DNA of 21,007 nt, from assembly GCA_034112285.1 (NCBI GenBank), contig JAWUVP010000086.1, positions 1 to 21,007 of the forward strand, read 5' to 3'. Both the position numbers and the translations under genes were made by a program. This DNA comes from JAWUVP01 sp034112285. Lineage in GTDB: Bacteria > Pseudomonadota > Gammaproteobacteria > JABDGN01. The notes under the pieces were generated by a model. That model worked only from the letters and a program-made list of their open reading frames with translations, was not told where the DNA came from and made no database searches. Positions 1 through 7,385 of this stretch are shown piece by piece (position 1 is the stretch's first letter; the number at the start of each line of letters is the position of its first letter).

Positions 1-7
1 TTCCTTC

Positions 8-409
8 ATGTCATTATCTACATCTAACACCTGCCCTTGCTGTAGCGGTCAAGCTTATTCCGCCTGCTGCGAGCCGATTATTGCAAATCCTTGCTCTGCG
101 CAAACCCCCGAACAATTAATGCGTTCACGCTACACGGCTTATACACAAGCCAATATTGCGTATATTAAAGCCACCATGTGCGGTAACGCCCTACAAGGTT
201 TTTCTGTGGCCGACGCAGCGCGTTGGGCAGACAGGGTAACCTGGCGACGCCTGGTAGTTCATTCGCACCGTCCTTTAAAAAAAGTAGGTTATGTTGAATT
301 TTCGGCTTTTTATGACGAGGCCGGCAAAGAGCAAGAGCTGTATGAGCGCAGTGCCTTTAAAAAAGTCACCGGCCAATGGTATTACGTGGGCAGACAAAAG
401 CCGCAATGA
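8..409 (+). CDS. ychJ: YchJ-like SEC-C motif protein (UPF0225 family)
   Basis: A small soluble protein of 133 residues. Residues 9-21 contain a cysteine cluster, CPCCSG followed by YSACC, which is the SEC-C zinc-binding motif. The segment LMRSRYTAYTQANIAYI is the conserved core of the YchJ family. The C-terminal half (WRRLVVHSHR, VGYVEFSAFYDE) matches the NTF2-like fold usual for these proteins. The biochemical role is not established; by analogy with the SecA tail the zinc motif is probably a binding module. The length is close to the family norm, although only seven bases of upstream sequence are visible, so an earlier start cannot be excluded. Its TGA stop overlaps the murD ATG (ATGA), implying co-transcription and translational coupling. 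In the usual cluster mraY precedes murD, so this neighbour is unusual. Confidence 0.85.
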   Translation: MSLSTSNTCPCCSGQAYSACCEPIIANPCSAQTPEQLMRSRYTAYTQANIAYIKATMCGNALQGFSVADAARWADRVTWRRLVVHSHRPLKKVGYVEFSAFYDEAGKEQELYERSAFKKVTGQWYYVGRQKPQ

Positions 410-1725
410 GTAATAAACCTTATATAGTTATCGGCTTGGGCCTCACCGGCATAAGCGTCGCGCGCTATTTAGTGCAGCAAGGGCGCGTGGTTCATGTGTG
501 CGACACACGCGAAGCGCCGGCGAATTTATCTGAGTTTCAACAAAAATTTCCTGAGGTGAAAGTTCACTGTGGCTCGTTAGATGCTGGCCTCTTGGCGACT
601 GCCGTGCAGTTGATTGTGAGCCCTGGTATTGCTATTGAAACACCGGCAATAGCAGCGGCGGCAAAGGCGGGCGTAGAAATTATTGGCGATATTGAATTGT
701 TTGCACGCGTAGCCCGCACACCTATTGTTGCCATTACCGGCTCAAATGGCAAAAGTACAGTTGCTACGTTATTGGCTGCCATGGCCAAAACAGCAGGCTT
801 GCAAGTTGGCTTAGGCGGAAATATCGGTACGCCCGCGTTAGATTTATTAGGCAAAGATTATGACGTGGTTATACTGGAATTATCAAGCTTTCAATTAGAA
901 ACCACAGCATCATTACAAGCTGAAGCCGTGGTGGTGCTGAATGTTTGCGAAGATCATTTAGATCGCTATCCAAATTATGCCGCTTATATTAGCGCCAAAC
1001 AACGCCTTTATGCACAAACAAAATTAGCGGTGGTCAACCTTGACGATGCTAACAGTTGGCAAAATGCGAAGTTGCCAGCCCAAGTTGTTGGCTTTAGTCT
1101 TGAAGGTGTAACCAATGAAGCAGTGCAAACTGTTTATAGCCCCAATAGTTTAGCGCCTTTGGTAACAAGTCATTATTTTCCATACCAACTAGCCAATTTT
1201 TTAGCTGCCTTTGCTTTAGGCAAGGCGATTGAACTTCCCGAAGATGCCATGCTAGCCACCATGGAAGCCTTTCCAGGTTTGCCACACCGCTGTCAAACGG
1301 TTTTGCGTGCCAAGGGCGTGACTTGGATTAATGATTCTAAAGCCACTAACGTGGGCTCAGCGATATCGGCAATCAGTAGCGTAGGTCAAAATAGTGGTGG
1401 AAAAATAATTTTAATTGCCGGCGGAGAGGGTAAAGAAGCTGATTTTTCAGTGTTAACTCAACCAATGCGAACGTATTGCAAGGCCATTATTTTACTAGGC
1501 AAAGACAGCGCGCAACTCGCGGCAATAGCGCCTTTGCAAGTGCAAACTTATTGCATGGAAGCTATGACCGCAGCAGTAGCCTTAGCAAAATCGCTAAGTT
1601 GTCCTGGGGATGTTGTGTTGCTATCACCTGCTTGCGCAAGCTTAGACATGTATAAAAACTATCAAGCACGTGGCGATCATTTCATGGCAGAGGTTAAACG
1701 ATTGAATGTAACTAAAGGCAGTTAG
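406..1725 (+). CDS. murD: UDP-N-acetylmuramoyl-L-alanine--D-glutamate ligase MurD
   Basis: Cytoplasmic Mur ligase that adds D-glutamate to UDP-MurNAc-L-Ala using ATP, the second amino-acid step of the peptidoglycan stem peptide. The protein has 439 residues, a normal length. Residues 7-15 (IVIGLGLTG) form the N-terminal Rossmann-like UDP-binding loop. Residues 112-118 (GSNGKST) are the ATP-binding P-loop. LNVCEDHLDRY, the FPGLPHRCQ stretch, and WINDSKATN are typical MurD motifs of the central and C-terminal domains. An in-frame start exists 30 bases upstream, but the ATG at 406 is preferred because it precedes MSNKPYIVIG directly and overlaps the preceding stop as ATGA. The next gene on this strand begins 130 bases later and is a transporter rather than ftsW. 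A weak CACTT/AAGTG hairpin lies just after the stop. Confidence 0.96.
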   Translation: MSNKPYIVIGLGLTGISVARYLVQQGRVVHVCDTREAPANLSEFQQKFPEVKVHCGSLDAGLLATAVQLIVSPGIAIETPAIAAAAKAGVEIIGDIELFARVARTPIVAITGSNGKSTVATLLAAMAKTAGLQVGLGGNIGTPALDLLGKDYDVVILELSSFQLETTASLQAEAVVVLNVCEDHLDRYPNYAAYISAKQRLYAQTKLAVVNLDDANSWQNAKLPAQVVGFSLEGVTNEAVQTVYSPNSLAPLVTSHYFPYQLANFLAAFALGKAIELPEDAMLATMEAFPGLPHRCQTVLRAKGVTWINDSKATNVGSAISAISSVGQNSGGKIILIAGGEGKEADFSVLTQPMRTYCKAIILLGKDSAQLAAIAPLQVQTYCMEAMTAAVALAKSLSCPGDVVLLSPACASLDMYKNYQARGDHFMAEVKRLNVTKGS

Positions 1726-1855
1726 CTTAAAACAAACTTGCAAAATCACTTCATCAAGTGCTTTATTTCATACTTAACCATTCGAGCCGGCGTGATGAAT
1801 TGTGAAAATTTTATACGCTGGTGTAGTGAAGCCTTAGAGCTTCTGGAGGCACACG

Positions 1856-3217
1856 ATGCAGCTTAATTATATTAAAAAAACGGCCGGCGTAGCTTGGCCC
1901 ATTATTTTGAGTCAACTTATTGGTAGCATAACCGGCTTTACGGGTATGGCGTTATTAGCCGCGTTGGGGCACACGGTTTTATCGGCTAGTGCCTTGTTAT
2001 ATAGTATTCAAACCATGATTTTCATTATTGGCATTTCGCCTTTGTTTGCGTTGTCGGTTTTGATTTCCAGAGCGAATGGTAAAGGTAATAAAGCAGAGAT
2101 AGGAAATATTTTACAGCAAAGCTGGATGTTAGCGTTATTGTTAGCCCTGATTATTTTTGGTGTTTATAGTGAAATTTCTCCTTTGTTACAGGCCTTTAAA
2201 CAATCGCCTACATTGATTTCCGTGATCGAGCCTTTTTTTGATATTGCTCGCTGGGGTGTGCCGGCAACAATATTGAGTGTCAGTTGTTCACAGTTTTTCT
2301 ATGGGGTTGGTAAGCAAAAATTGGTTGCAGTGATTACCGTTGCGCAGGCCGGCTTGCTTATTTTGTCGGGCTATAGCTTGGTGCTAGGGCATTTTGGGTT
2401 TGCGCAACATGGTGTTGCTGGCTGGGGTGTGGCGTATCTGGTGACATCTTGGTCGATGCTGTTTGTTGTCATCACAATACTTTTTTTCAAGCATGAATTT
2501 AAACAGTACCGGGTTTTCCACGTGCATATGTCGAACGGTTGGCAGCACTTGAAAGATTTGTTTCGCTTTGGTTGGCCCATTACCGTGCAAACCGGCGGCG
2601 AACTTTTATCGTTTGGCTTCATGACGATCATGGTCGGTTGGTTGGGAGGCACTTCTTTAGCAGCCATACAAATTGTGACCCAATTTTTAATGATTATGGT
2701 GGTGCCAGCATTTGGCTTTAGCATGGCTGCGGGAATATTGGTGGGGCATTCAATGGGTGCAAAACATTATGAGCAGGCTAAGATGTTTGGCACTACCAAC
2801 CTGATTCTATGCGTTAGCATTATTGGCCTGCTGGGCTTGATGTTAAATATTTTCTCGCAAAACTTAGCACACATATTTTTAGAGCCGGGGGAGGCTGGTT
2901 ACCAACAAATATTGCACCTAGTAAAAATAATGTTTGTGATTGTTGCGTGCACACAAATTTTTGATTCAGCAAGAAACTGCTTAACCGGCGCCTTACGCGG
3001 CTTATTAGATATGCGAATTCCAATGGTCGTGGGATTGGTGACTATTTGGTTGTTGAATGTGCCGTGCGCTTACTTATTAGCTTTTAAGCTACATTTTGGG
3101 GTTGTGGGCATTTCATTGGGCTCTGTGGTTGGGACACTTATTGCGGCGGCAGTGTTGTTTTTACGCTGGCGGTATAAAATTGGTAAGTTGGGGCGAGCAT
3201 CACCTAGCATGACTTAA
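1856..3217 (+). CDS. MATE-family multidrug/cation antiporter (NorM/DinF type)
   Basis: Integral inner-membrane transporter of 453 residues with about twelve hydrophobic segments, expected to export organic cations or other toxic compounds using a Na+ or H+ gradient. Evidence is the repeated MATE architecture: residues 10-25 (AGVAWPIILSQLIGS) begin half one, and FRFGWPITVQTGGELLSFGF begins half two. The segment ALRGLLDMRIPMVVGL resembles the conserved late region of NorM proteins. A good ribosome site, GGAGG at 1845-1849, lies 6 bases before the ATG. The gene sits between murD and the ftsW remnant, where no transporter is normally found, so it probably entered by insertion. Its hydrophobic composition and GC look similar to the neighbours. 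The substrate cannot be told from sequence. A long inverted repeat follows 7 bases after the stop. Confidence 0.88.
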   Translation: MQLNYIKKTAGVAWPIILSQLIGSITGFTGMALLAALGHTVLSASALLYSIQTMIFIIGISPLFALSVLISRANGKGNKAEIGNILQQSWMLALLLALIIFGVYSEISPLLQAFKQSPTLISVIEPFFDIARWGVPATILSVSCSQFFYGVGKQKLVAVITVAQAGLLILSGYSLVLGHFGFAQHGVAGWGVAYLVTSWSMLFVVITILFFKHEFKQYRVFHVHMSNGWQHLKDLFRFGWPITVQTGGELLSFGFMTIMVGWLGGTSLAAIQIVTQFLMIMVVPAFGFSMAAGILVGHSMGAKHYEQAKMFGTTNLILCVSIIGLLGLMLNIFSQNLAHIFLEPGEAGYQQILHLVKIMFVIVACTQIFDSARNCLTGALRGLLDMRIPMVVGLVTIWLLNVPCAYLLAFKLHFGVVGISLGSVVGTLIAAAVLFLRWRYKIGKLGRASPSMT

Positions 3218-3224
3218 AAAGCGA

Positions 3225-3256
3225 CCGCATAAAACAATAATAGTTGTTTTATGCGG
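3225..3256 (-). terminator. 13-bp perfect hairpin, probable terminator, better oriented for the minus strand
   Basis: CCGCATAAAACAA (3225-3237) is the exact reverse complement of TTGTTTTATGCGG (3244-3256), with a six-base loop TAATAG. On the plus strand it closes the MATE gene but has no clean T run after it. On the minus strand it is followed by TCGC and then five T residues (3216-3220), which is closer to an intrinsic terminator. The kinase gene on the minus strand ends about 300 bases away, so its transcript would reach this point. A second small hairpin, CAGCCT/AGGCTG at 3286-3301, lies beyond it. Confidence 0.6.
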
Positions 3257-3393
3257 TTCGGAACTGAGCAAACTCTCCTCTTAGTCAGCCTTGCCAGGCT
3301 GTGTTATTATCTCCTCCAGACGCCAGCTTAAATGGTTTAAAAACACCTAAGCCAGAGGCAAATATTGTATTTCACGAATGATGCGAGTGACGA

Positions 3394-3543
3394 ATGCCCA
3401 AAAAAATTGCGCAAATCTATCCTGCCAAACCAATAGCCATGTACGACCGAGTCTTTTTGATTTTGGTGGTGGGCATATTAGCTATTGGTATTTTATTGCG
3501 CATTGATTATGAAAATAGGCTGCATGCGCTGGGGCTGCTTTAG
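3394..3543 (+). pseudogene. ftsW: ftsW remnant: N- and C-terminal ends fused in frame, core deleted
   Basis: An uninterrupted 49-codon frame from ATG to TAG. Residues 16-33 start MYDRVFLILVVGI and match the first transmembrane segment of gammaproteobacterial FtsW (E. coli, from memory, has MYDRTLLWLTFGLAAIG with the same spacing from YDR to G). Residues 30-42, AIGILLRIDYENR, match the extreme C-terminus of FtsW (E. coli AIMMLLRIDYETR). The two homologies meet around A30-I33, where both ends have a similar AIG-like sequence, so the simplest explanation is one in-frame deletion of roughly 330-360 codons through short homology. The place between murD and murG is the normal ftsW position. All catalytic and lipid-binding loops of the septal glycosyltransferase are gone, so enzyme function is excluded. 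No strong ribosome site is visible (GAG eight to ten bases upstream). It could still be made as a small one-pass membrane peptide, but a dead gene is more likely. Confidence 0.8.
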
Positions 3544-3564
3544 GTTTAATTGTTCGAGAGATAT

Positions 3565-5127
3565 TTATAGAGCTGACTCGTAGCGAGGGTAGTTGTTTAT
3601 GTCAGCTAAGGCTTTTTGAAATGCATCATTCGAGAAGGGTTTTTGCAGAACATGATCAAAGCAATTAAAAGTGTTGTTTTCATTTTTTTCATGTGCGCTA
3701 AGCGCAAACAGTAAGGTTGGTGGTAGGTGGCTCTTTTTCTCTGTCGCTTTAAATTGCTTTGCGAGTGAGAAACCATCGGTGTCGGGCAAGCCAATATCCA
3801 GTAACATAACCTCATATTTTTGCTGATTAAATTTTTCTATTGCTACAGCACCGTTTACAGCTATGTCGACGTCAAAACCTTCAGATTCCAAGACTGTTTT
3901 AGCAGCATATGCCGCTATTTCCTGGTCTTCTACCAGCAATACTTTTAAGTTTTTTTGAAATAGCTGCTTTTTTTTATTATCTTCTAGAGCGTGTGCTGTA
4001 CAATTTTTATTGTTCGATAGTTTGAATGTTAAGGTACAGGTAAAGGTTGAGCCGCCACTATCATTGCTGGAGGCGATGATGTTGCCTCCTAGTTGGCGGC
4101 ATATTTCTTTTACATCATATAGGCCAAGTCCCATGCCATCATAGTTACCTTTATGTGCAGCTTCTAATCGAGTGAACTTTTCAAAGATAATATTTTGTTG
4201 CTCGACTGGTATACCTATTCCGGTGTCCGCGATGGCAATGTTAAGTGTAACATTTTCATCATCTTGTGCTAACGTAATCACATCAACCGAAACTTCACCT
4301 TTAGCCGTAAATTTAATGGCGTTGCCAAGTAGGTTGAGTATCATCCGCCTGAGGCTAATTGCACTGCTATAGAGTAGGCGGGGAACTGTGTCAGAATAGT
4401 TTAATCGCAGATGCAATTGCTTCTTAAGTGCTTCGGGCTTTATCATGTCCAAGCTTTCGTTGATGATTTTGCGTAAATCTAATGAGGTGTTTTCAACGTC
4501 TTGTGGCTTAATACCTGCCTGAGCGTGCTCTAACATGACATTAATATAGTTAAGTAACACGCGTGCAGATTGCGTTATGCATTCTAAATTTTCTTTTTTA
4601 ATGACGTCACTTTCTTGAGTCGCCATCCATTCAGAAAGGGTTAAGATCCCTGAGAAAGGGGTGCGTAAATCATGGCGCATGTTTTGTAAGAAAATTTCTT
4701 TTGCTTGATTAGCGGCTTCGGATTTTTCTTTGGCAATAAGTAAGTTGCGCTCCATTTTTTTACGCTCAGTAATATTCATGTAGATACCAATTATACCAAC
4801 CACATTTTTATGTGAATCAAAAATTGGCACTTTGCTAACCAGCATAATGGCAATGCTATCATCTTGCTGAGCCTGTTCTTCCTCGTATGAGTTTTGGGCA
4901 AGGTTACTGGATAAGATGATTTGATCGGTTTTAATATATTCAGTCGCGTACTGTTTCCACGGCATATCATGATCACTTTTACCTATGAGCTCTGCGGGAG
5001 AGGAAAAACCTGCTGCTTCAGCGAAGAGTTGATTGCAACCTACAAAACGTGAGTTTTTATCTTTCCAAAAAATAAAATGCGGCAAGTTATTAACAATGTT
5101 TTCAAGGTAAATAGCAGGGTTGCACAT
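3565..5127 (-). CDS. Soluble PAS-hybrid sensor histidine kinase with C-terminal receiver domain
   Basis: A 520-residue hybrid sensor kinase without membrane segments, so it should sense a cytoplasmic signal. Domains in order: PAS at about 8-125 (FIFWKDKNSRFVGCN, then IGIYMNITERKK), a short coiled linker, HisKA at about 142-205 with phospho-acceptor H152 in NMRHDLRTPFSG, and HATPase at about 255-372 with the N-box NLLGNAIKF (N269), DTGIG at 301-305 and GMGLGL at 331-336. A receiver at about 393-512 has E400/D401, phospho-acceptor D444 in LLDIGLPDTDG, and K496 in LQKPF. All catalytic residues are present, so it looks active. There is no HPt domain and no partner regulator nearby, so the downstream target is unknown. 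It starts 20 bases after the oxidoreductase stop; AGTAGGA just upstream is a plausible but distant ribosome site. The two genes probably form one operon. Composition looks more AT-rich than the mur genes. Confidence 0.9.
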   Translation of the reverse strand: MCNPAIYLENIVNNLPHFIFWKDKNSRFVGCNQLFAEAAGFSSPAELIGKSDHDMPWKQYATEYIKTDQIILSSNLAQNSYEEEQAQQDDSIAIMLVSKVPIFDSHKNVVGIIGIYMNITERKKMERNLLIAKEKSEAANQAKEIFLQNMRHDLRTPFSGILTLSEWMATQESDVIKKENLECITQSARVLLNYINVMLEHAQAGIKPQDVENTSLDLRKIINESLDMIKPEALKKQLHLRLNYSDTVPRLLYSSAISLRRMILNLLGNAIKFTAKGEVSVDVITLAQDDENVTLNIAIADTGIGIPVEQQNIIFEKFTRLEAAHKGNYDGMGLGLYDVKEICRQLGGNIIASSNDSGGSTFTCTLTFKLSNNKNCTAHALEDNKKKQLFQKNLKVLLVEDQEIAAYAAKTVLESEGFDVDIAVNGAVAIEKFNQQKYEVMLLDIGLPDTDGFSLAKQFKATEKKSHLPPTLLFALSAHEKNENNTFNCFDHVLQKPFSNDAFQKALADINNYPRYESAL

Positions 5128-5147
5128 AAGCAGTTCTGTATCCTACT

Positions 5148-6503
5148 TTAGCATACGAAAATTGGATGATCGACACAAACAGGGGCTGCGACGGCAAGGT
5201 TATATTTATCCTCAGATTGAACAGTGATGCTTGGTTGAGCTTGTGCACTTGCAGCGGCAATGTATTGTGATGAGTGAATCTCTTCTACCATGCGCAGTAC
5301 TTCTTTGGCGTTCATAACAAAATAGGTTAATTTCATACTGCCATTGACGATCCAGTTCGGTGCAGGTTGTTCGACACCGGACTCACGTCGCGCATGAATG
5401 TTACTTTCAGAAGAAAAAATATTAGCGTCGCCAAAGCTACGTACAATTCCAAAATGAACGTTTCGTAATTTTGCCTGAGCTAATGCAGGTATGTATTTAG
5501 CTGCACCGGCAATTATTTTTTCGCCTATATTATTGGCTTCATCTTGGTCGCGTAATTGTGGTGACATTAATTTTGTCATGCGTGCTGGTAAGCTTGTGGA
5601 GGTAGAGCTTTCCACATTGGTGACTGGCTCATAGGTTAAAAAACCGCGCCCATCACCCAAGTTGGTGAAGGCCGCATGTGGCCCGAAGCAAAACAATGCT
5701 GAAGGCGTTTCACTAAGTTCATCGGGTATTGTTACTTCCACCATGGCTTTTAGCCGTTGCGCTCTCGAACTATGGCTTTCTTTTATACCTAATCTACTAT
5801 TTAGTCTTTCAATATTGTGCCAGGTGCAATTGACAACGATGTCAGTATCAAGCCTATTTATTTCATTGGCATGCTTATATTCAATGCGATATTTATTGTT
5901 GGCTCTAGCATGAATGTCTGTGACTTCGGAGCTTAATTTTATTTTGATGCGCGGATGCTGTAGAATTTTTTCAATAATAAACGCTTTTATTTTTGGCCAA
6001 TTCAAAATGCATTCTGCTGTTTCTATTCCTAAAATGGTTTTGCTTTCGCTGCTTACTTCAGGATATTGTGAGGGTTCAAGTAGGGTGAAAAAATTCTCAG
6101 GCGCGCCAAATATTTGATTGCTAGGGTCTTCATCACACAGCTGGGCATAAGTATCTTTAAGTTGCCCATAGGAGTTTAAAATTTCTTCGGTTGAAAATTG
6201 CGAATTTTCAACAACAAAATAACGCCCACGTCTGAGACGATGACTATCGGTAAATTCTTCGCCTAAACGAAAGCCGGGATATTTTTTCATTAATGCTAGA
6301 ACAGCATGCAGATTTTTAATGGCTGTTGCTACATCTATGTAGTGGAAACCAAGCCCTAACCGACAGGGCATGCGTTGACTCGTTCCCGCAAGAAGTTGAT
6401 CAAGCATTTCGATAAGCACAACGTCATAACCTGCATCGGCAAGCTCTAAAGCTGTACCACATCCACCTACGCCTGCACCTAGAACAATCACTTTGGGTTT
6501 CAT
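5148..6503 (-). CDS. FAD-dependent oxidoreductase, DAO-like, function unknown
   Basis: A 451-residue flavoprotein. Residues 5-31 (VIVLGAGVGGCGTALELADA to VVLI) form the classic beta-alpha-beta dinucleotide fold with GxGxxG at 9-14 and the ribose-binding acid E32. Residues 40-58 (GTSQRMPCRLGLGFHYI) occupy the second FAD-contact region seen in D-amino-acid-oxidase-like enzymes. A DIVVNCTW segment and a late NWIVNGSMKLTYFVMNAKEV segment are also typical of that fold. There is no signal peptide and no membrane segment, so it is cytoplasmic. The substrate cannot be inferred; amine or amino-acid oxidation is only a family guess. The last 45 residues are low in motif content and look like an extension. 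A strong AGGAG ribosome site lies 7 bases before the ATG. A TATACT at 6518-6523 could be a -10 box but would give almost no leader. The kinase gene follows after 20 bases. Confidence 0.8.
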   Translation of the reverse strand: MKPKVIVLGAGVGGCGTALELADAGYDVVLIEMLDQLLAGTSQRMPCRLGLGFHYIDVATAIKNLHAVLALMKKYPGFRLGEEFTDSHRLRRGRYFVVENSQFSTEEILNSYGQLKDTYAQLCDEDPSNQIFGAPENFFTLLEPSQYPEVSSESKTILGIETAECILNWPKIKAFIIEKILQHPRIKIKLSSEVTDIHARANNKYRIEYKHANEINRLDTDIVVNCTWHNIERLNSRLGIKESHSSRAQRLKAMVEVTIPDELSETPSALFCFGPHAAFTNLGDGRGFLTYEPVTNVESSTSTSLPARMTKLMSPQLRDQDEANNIGEKIIAGAAKYIPALAQAKLRNVHFGIVRSFGDANIFSSESNIHARRESGVEQPAPNWIVNGSMKLTYFVMNAKEVLRMVEEIHSSQYIAAASAQAQPSITVQSEDKYNLAVAAPVCVDHPIFVC

Positions 6504-6942
6504 ATCCGCTCCTGCATAGTATAAGCCAAATCATTAATTCTTTGTTATAAAAACAAGGAATTAAAGTTGTATTGGTATTATTTACTATGAGGGACATCCA
6601 TTTGCTCATTAGCCACTTAAGGACCCTTAAATTAAGGATTGCGTGGGCTCTGCTACGACATCGTATTATTCCTTTCGCGTCTAACAGGTATATATTTTTT
6701 GTACAATTAGTATAGCGCTATTCTGAAATTTTTCCAGTATTGTCCTCTAAAAATGATGTTTTAATGATTTTGTCTTGTGAAGACTGTGATAGTTAAACTG
6801 TATTTTACCAGCGGTTGCAGTGGATATTACCTATAAAATTACTTTATTGGGCATGCTTTACATCCTAATTTGAGTTAGAGGATGTGCTTAAGCAACATTA
6901 TTATAAAAGCCCTAAGTTGCTTGCTAAGATAAAGCCTGTGGG
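6504..6942. other. 439-base AT-rich region without a recognisable gene
   Basis: No convincing gene is seen. A plus-strand frame of 42 codons (6587-6715) has no ribosome site and no recognisable motif. Small secondary structures are present: a palindrome ATAGCGCTAT at 6712-6721, an ACATCC...GGATGT hairpin around 6859-6885, and an AAGCAAC/GTTGCTT hairpin in the stretch just before 6930. The stretch next to 6943 may hold the frameshifted end of the IS3 transposase: reading the minus strand in another frame gives a SPQAL segment shortly after the in-frame stop. The region probably also holds the promoter of the minus-strand oxidoreductase operon, but I could not find a good -35/-10 pair. Confidence 0.5.
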
Positions 6943-7071
6943 CTAGTTGGCTGAATGCATTCTGTTTTGATTGTAATAGGTTTCAATATATTTAAATATA
7001 GCCACTTTAGCTTGTTCGCGCGTTTCAAAACGCTCATGGTGTGTTAATTCGGTTTTAAGTGTATGAAAAAA
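6943..7071 (-). mobile_element. IS3-family transposase (OrfB) C-terminal fragment
   Basis: On the minus strand the segment FFHTLKTELTHHERFETREQ continuing to IFKYIETYYNQNRMHS is the signature end of the rve/integrase domain of IS3-family OrfB transposases (usual form: ESFFHTLKTELVHHE ... YIE.FYN..R.HS). Only about 42 codons remain. The homology begins abruptly at about 7071, missing the catalytic DDE domain, and is cut by a TAG where a GYLSP-like ending is normally found. The open frame extends to 7158, but the added 29 residues do not look like transposase. No terminal inverted repeats or target duplications could be recognised. This is an inactive scar, lying just upstream of murG where ftsW should be. 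Confidence 0.8.
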
Positions 7072-7385
7072 AACTCTCCGCAACGGGGACGTTATGAGGG
7101 GCCTCGATATGAGCAGTTTAACTTCTGTAAGCGTCGAGGTGAAAATCAAGTATGGCAAGCCTAAGCAGCAAATGTTTTTAGGCTGGTAACAAATCTTGCG
7201 AAAATAAAGGACGCTTCAGCTGATCGTGCTGTAACTGATTTTGTCTCGGGTCCTGCAAAATTTGCATTTGGTTCTCAGAGTCTGCGTTTGTTTACTATTT
7301 TAACTAACCCAATTTTATGACCTACTCGCTAATTTTTACCGCGTTTGATATTATGCAGGTACCGTAAATTAACAGGCAAACACCC
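7072..7385. other. murG upstream region, no clear gene
   Basis: About 310 bases between the transposase scar and murG. A 26-codon plus-strand frame starts at 7109, with GAGGGG (7096-7101) seven bases before its ATG, and ends at 7189. A second open stretch without a start codon runs from about 7166 to a TGA at 7318-7320. Neither resembles a protein I know. An inverted repeat AGCCTAA/TTAGGCT spans 7158-7184. This region must carry the murG promoter if murG is no longer transcribed from murD; TATTAT at 7349-7354 is a possible -10, but no matching -35 is visible. Confidence 0.4.

Noticed and set aside
1795..1866. 23-codon frame overlapping the start of the MATE gene, possible coupling leader
   Set aside because: No ribosome site and the peptide has no features; the MATE gene has a good site of its own.
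6518..6523. TATACT as -10 box for the oxidoreductase operon
   Set aside because: It would start transcription within the ribosome site and has no matching -35.
6587..6715. Plus-strand 42-codon frame in the spacer after the oxidoreductase
   Set aside because: No ribosome site, no motif, AT-rich spacer; consistent with chance.
6504..7385. CRISPR array, tRNA or other RNA gene in the non-coding spacer
   Set aside because: No regularly spaced direct repeats and no cloverleaf-like sequence could be found by eye.
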